NCBI GenBank assembly: GCA_015491615.1
Contig: WFVN01000139.1
Location: 1-6,656 of the forward strand
Origin: Gammaproteobacteria bacterium
GTDB taxonomy: Bacteria > Pseudomonadota > Gammaproteobacteria > S012-40
Direction: 5' to 3'
Length of the DNA: 6,656 bases
Of the stretch, positions 5,730 to 6,656 are shown piece by piece (position 1 is the first letter of the stretch; each line of letters starts with the position of its first letter). The notes beneath the pieces were generated by a model that did no database searches, was not told the DNA's origin, and saw only the letters and a program-made list of their open reading frames with translations. The position numbers were made by a program, and so were the translations under genes.

Positions 5730-6656
5730 GTGAAGGTGGCGCAGTTGTGCCTGTCCCCCGACTTCGGGGGACTGGAGATGCTGCCCCTGCGCTTCGGCGC
5801 CTGGCTGCGCGAGGCGGGCGTGGAGACGATCCTCGTCGCCGCCCCGGACACGCGCCTGGCGCACGCCGCCCGCGAGGCCGGCCTGCCCGTTCACCCCTTC
5901 CCGCGCCCGCGCGGCCCCCTGCCCCTCCCCGCCGCCCGCCGCCTGCGCCGTCTCCTGCACGAGGCCGGCGTCAGCCACCTGCACGCCCATTGGAAATACG
6001 ACCTGCCCCTGGCCGCCCTGGCCCGGCGCGGGGGCGGCTTCCGCCTCGTCTTCTCCCGCCAGATGGACCTCCCCGGCAGCAAGCGCGACCCCTACCACCG
6101 CCTCCTCTACGGCGCCGTGGACCGCTTCCACGTCATCACCCGCCGCCTCGCCGAACAGGCCCGCGCCCGCCTGCCCCTGCCCGCCGAGCGCATCGAGACG
6201 GTCTACTACGGCGTCCCCGCCCCGCCGGCGGTGGACCGGGCCGCCCTGAAGGCGGAACTGGGCCTCGCCAACGAGACCTTTCTCGCCGGCATCGTCGGCC
6301 GCCTCGCCCCGGCCAAGGGCCAGCACCTGCTCATCGACGCGGTGGCCGAACTGGTCGCCCAGGGGCGGGACGTGCACGCCCTGGTGGTGGGCCACCCCAT
6401 GGAGCCGGACTACCCGGCGGCCCTGCGCCGGCGGGCGCGCGAACGGGGGGTGGCGGCGCGCATCCACTTGCGCGACTTCCATCCCCGGCCGCAGGAGCTC
6501 ATGGCCGGCCTGGACTGCCTGGTGCTCGCCTCCCGCGCCGAGACCTTCGGACTCGTCCTCCCCGAGGCCATGCGCGCCGGCACCGCCGTCATCGGCACCG
6601 ACGCCGGCGGCGTCCCCGAGATCATCGACCCGGGGCGCACCGGCCTCCTCGTCCCC
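5730..6656 (+). CDS. Glycosyltransferase family 4 protein, 3' end outside window
   Basis: The frame is open to the last base and gives the first 309 residues; family members are usually around 350-380, so perhaps 40-70 residues are missing. The N-terminal GT-B domain starts MKVAQLCLSPDFGGLEMLPLR, containing the GGxE (13-16) common in this family, followed by SHLHAHWKYDLPLA (82-95). The C-terminal domain opens at FLAGIVGRLAPAKGQHLLIDA (184-204). It includes HALVVGHP (216-223) and the donor-binding E-x7-E motif as E271 and E279 in SRAETFGLVLPEAMRAGT (268-285), then GGVPEII (293-299). Such enzymes are retaining and use nucleotide sugars; here it is probably an LPS core glycosyltransferase (WaaG/RfaB-like), but the sugar cannot be read. 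The GTG start lies 9 nt after the hldD stop in the same frame, with GAGGG (5719-5723) as a modest ribosome site sharing two bases with that stop. It is likely in the hldE-hldD operon. Confidence 0.88.
   Translation, partial: MKVAQLCLSPDFGGLEMLPLRFGAWLREAGVETILVAAPDTRLAHAAREAGLPVHPFPRPRGPLPLPAARRLRRLLHEAGVSHLHAHWKYDLPLAALARRGGGFRLVFSRQMDLPGSKRDPYHRLLYGAVDRFHVITRRLAEQARARLPLPAERIETVYYGVPAPPAVDRAALKAELGLANETFLAGIVGRLAPAKGQHLLIDAVAELVAQGRDVHALVVGHPMEPDYPAALRRRARERGVAARIHLRDFHPRPQELMAGLDCLVLASRAETFGLVLPEAMRAGTAVIGTDAGGVPEIIDPGRTGLLVP
5753..5772 (+). repeat. Perfect 9-bp inverted repeat (GTCCCCCGA / TCGGGGGAC) at the start of the family 4 gene
   Basis: The arms are 5753-5761 and 5764-5772 with a 2-base centre; as RNA this would most likely fold as an 8-bp GC-rich stem with a 4-nt ACUU loop. 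It begins 23 nt after the first base of the GTG start, within codons 8-15 (encoding S-P-D-F-G-G-L). No T-run follows, so it is not a terminator. It may slow or gate translation initiation, or it may simply result from GC-rich codon choice for a conserved motif. Confidence 0.55.

Noticed and set aside
4644..6482. A 612-codon open frame on the - strand opposite hldD and the family 4 gene
   Set aside because: It lies antisense to two clearly conserved genes, is low-complexity in Gly, Ala, Val and Gln, and is explained by the strong G/C third-position bias that removes antisense stops.
1..6656. Searched for tRNA or rRNA genes, CRISPR repeats, insertion sequences, toxin-antitoxin pairs and phage genes
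   Set aside because: Nothing fits. Essentially all sequence except one 74-bp gap and a 9-bp spacer is accounted for by the six LPS and heptose genes and the waaF fragment or overlaps among them.

Overview
The window is a GC-rich stretch (roughly 70% G+C by eye, with strong G/C third-position bias) of a Gram-negative bacterium. It is almost entirely taken up by lipopolysaccharide (LPS) inner-core and heptose genes. The heptose enzyme is the fused kinase/adenylyltransferase HldE, which is typical of Gammaproteobacteria; Betaproteobacteria such as Burkholderia and Neisseria generally carry split HldA and HldC. I infer a high-GC gammaproteobacterium but cannot name the genus.

Left block (+ strand, 1-2547): the 3' end of waaF (heptosyltransferase II), a polytopic membrane protein of the O-antigen ligase/Wzy family (waaL-like), and a second family 9 glycosyltransferase. 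The three genes overlap by 4 and 14 nt and look like one operon that begins upstream of the window. Middle (- strand, 2522-3280): a WaaE/KdtX-like family 2 glycosyltransferase whose 3' end overlaps the preceding gene tail-to-tail by 26 bp. Right block (+ strand, 3355-6656): hldE, hldD and a family 4 glycosyltransferase cut by the window edge. These are also tightly packed, with a 4-nt overlap and then a 9-nt gap. The only real intergenic gap is the 74 bp between the divergent family 2 glycosyltransferase and hldE. It holds a perfect 7-bp inverted repeat that coincides with plausible -10 elements on both strands.

How the genes fit together: HldE and HldD carry out steps of ADP-L-glycero-beta-D-manno-heptose synthesis in the cytoplasm (the isomerase GmhA and phosphatase GmhB are not in this window). 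WaaF uses that donor to add the second core heptose. The family 9, family 2 and family 4 enzymes probably add further core sugars on the cytoplasmic face. The WaaL-like protein would join polysaccharide to the finished lipid A-core in the periplasm.

There is no sign of RNA genes, mobile elements, CRISPR arrays or a defence system. I see no strong case for an undescribed system. The observations most worth checking are the palindromic divergent promoter, substituted donor-site residues in the second family 9 enzyme, the convergent gene overlap, and a strong hairpin at the start of the family 4 gene.
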